A DNA stretch of 64,000 nt from Sphingobacterium lumbrici (lineage in GTDB: Bacteria > Bacteroidota > Bacteroidia > Sphingobacteriales > Sphingobacteriaceae): contig NZ_SRZY01000031.1 of assembly GCF_006476045.1 (NCBI RefSeq), positions 1-64,000 of the forward strand, read 5' to 3'. The position numbers and the translations under genes were made by a program. The notes under the pieces are model-generated. The model ran no database searches and was not told where the DNA came from. It worked only from the letters and a program-made list of their open reading frames with translations. The stretch's first letter is position 1. Every line of letters begins with the position of its first letter. Shown here in pieces: positions 63,608 through 64,000 of this stretch.

Positions 63608-64000
63608 ATGAAAGCTATAAGGACCGTATTATCATTTATGGCGCTGCTGGTATTTTTTTCTTGTAATCATAAGGAGGAAGCAGCGTTGCCATCAGATGTA
63701 AAGAATTTGAGAGCCGAACCCCGAATAGGAGGTGTCATGTTACGTTGGGATAACCCTTCTGATATGAATTTTATGTACGTAACGATAACCTATAAAATAC
63801 CTAAGACAGGCCAATTGATAAGAACCAATGTCAGTCACTTTGCGGATTCGTTGTTGGTTGAAAATCTATTGGCAAAAGACGGGGAGTATACCTTTGAACT
63901 AAGTACCGTAGGGGAGAGTAAGGGGGTCAGCCCCAATAGCCTGACCGTTAGTGCTACAGCACTCCGTAAGCCGCCGGTGATTACGGAATATTCGGAAAAA
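63608..64000 (+). CDS. Surface lipoprotein with FN3/DUF4959-like domain, N-terminal part (runs off right edge)
   Basis: An ATG at 63608 opens a frame of 131 codons without stop up to the window end. The leader AIRTVLSFMALLVFFSC is a lipoprotein signal with Cys at residue 18, followed by NHKEEAALPSDVKNLRAEPR. The mature part reads GGVMLRWDNPSDMNFMYV and DGEYTFELSTVGESKGVS, a fibronectin-III-like fold as found in DUF4959/DUF5000 lipoproteins that accompany SusC/SusD. These proteins probably bind glycan at the cell surface (SusE/F-like position). It begins 31 bp after the SusD stop, thus in the same operon. Confidence 0.75.
   Translation, partial: MKAIRTVLSFMALLVFFSCNHKEEAALPSDVKNLRAEPRIGGVMLRWDNPSDMNFMYVTITYKIPKTGQLIRTNVSHFADSLLVENLLAKDGEYTFELSTVGESKGVSPNSLTVSATALRKPPVITEYSEK

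Overview
The window (about 40% G+C by eye, AT-rich spacers, almost every gene on the + strand) looks like the chromosome of a glycan-degrading Bacteroidota, most likely Sphingobacteriaceae (Sphingobacterium or Pedobacter type). The reasons are four SusC/SusD pairs, two ECF sigma/FecR anti-sigma pairs, S1 sulfatases, GH2/GH20/GH97 enzymes, TlpA-like thioredoxins and one promoter of the Bacteroidetes TTTG-n20-TAnnTTTG kind. No rRNA, tRNA or CRISPR array was seen.

Layout. 1-365: edge of an IS66-like element (start of a TnpA-type protein running off the left end) beside a decayed HEPN-like gene fragment. 628-19071: polysaccharide-utilisation locus A, with a GH141-like beta-helix enzyme, a GH2 enzyme and a GH97 enzyme, followed by ECF sigma, FecR anti-sigma, an STN-bearing SusC, SusD and two S1 sulfatases. 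19196-41196: locus B, with a membrane TPR/HTH regulator, two consecutive SusC-SusD pairs, DUF4843 and PKD-like lipoproteins, two large zinc-metalloprotease-family proteins and two TlpA-like thioredoxins. One of the two protease paralogues has lost every zinc ligand. 41560-45269: an L-fucose (deoxysugar acid) catabolic cassette of L-fuconate dehydratase, sodium-solute symporter and SDR dehydrogenase. 45459-56286: a patchwork of glycan enzymes (beta-propeller hydrolase, GH20, DUF2264, GH38-like DUF5054 and an 802-residue protein of unrecognised family), an AraC regulator and several truncated gene relics. 56418-64000: locus D, with ECF sigma, FecR, STN-bearing SusC, SusD and the start of an FN3-like surface lipoprotein that runs off the right end.

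How it fits together. Loci A and D look controlled by trans-envelope signalling: the SusC N-terminal STN domain contacts the FecR anti-sigma, which releases the ECF sigma. Locus B instead has a TPR/HTH regulator and STN-less SusCs. The enzymes suggest a complex, partly sulfated host- or algae-type glycan containing fucose, hexosamine and hexose; released fucose could enter the FucD/SSS/SDR cassette. Locus B, with peptidase-family proteins and thioredoxins but no glycosidase, may instead handle a peptide or glycopeptide. Substrates are inferred.

Most notable: the pseudoprotease/protease pair and doubled architecture of locus B; the 802-residue unassigned enzyme candidate; the AraC+GH20 segment, which appears to split a CarboxypepD_reg-like gene exactly at 8-bp inverted repeats; and a small recurrent GTG-loop hairpin motif near the sigma/anti-sigma loci.
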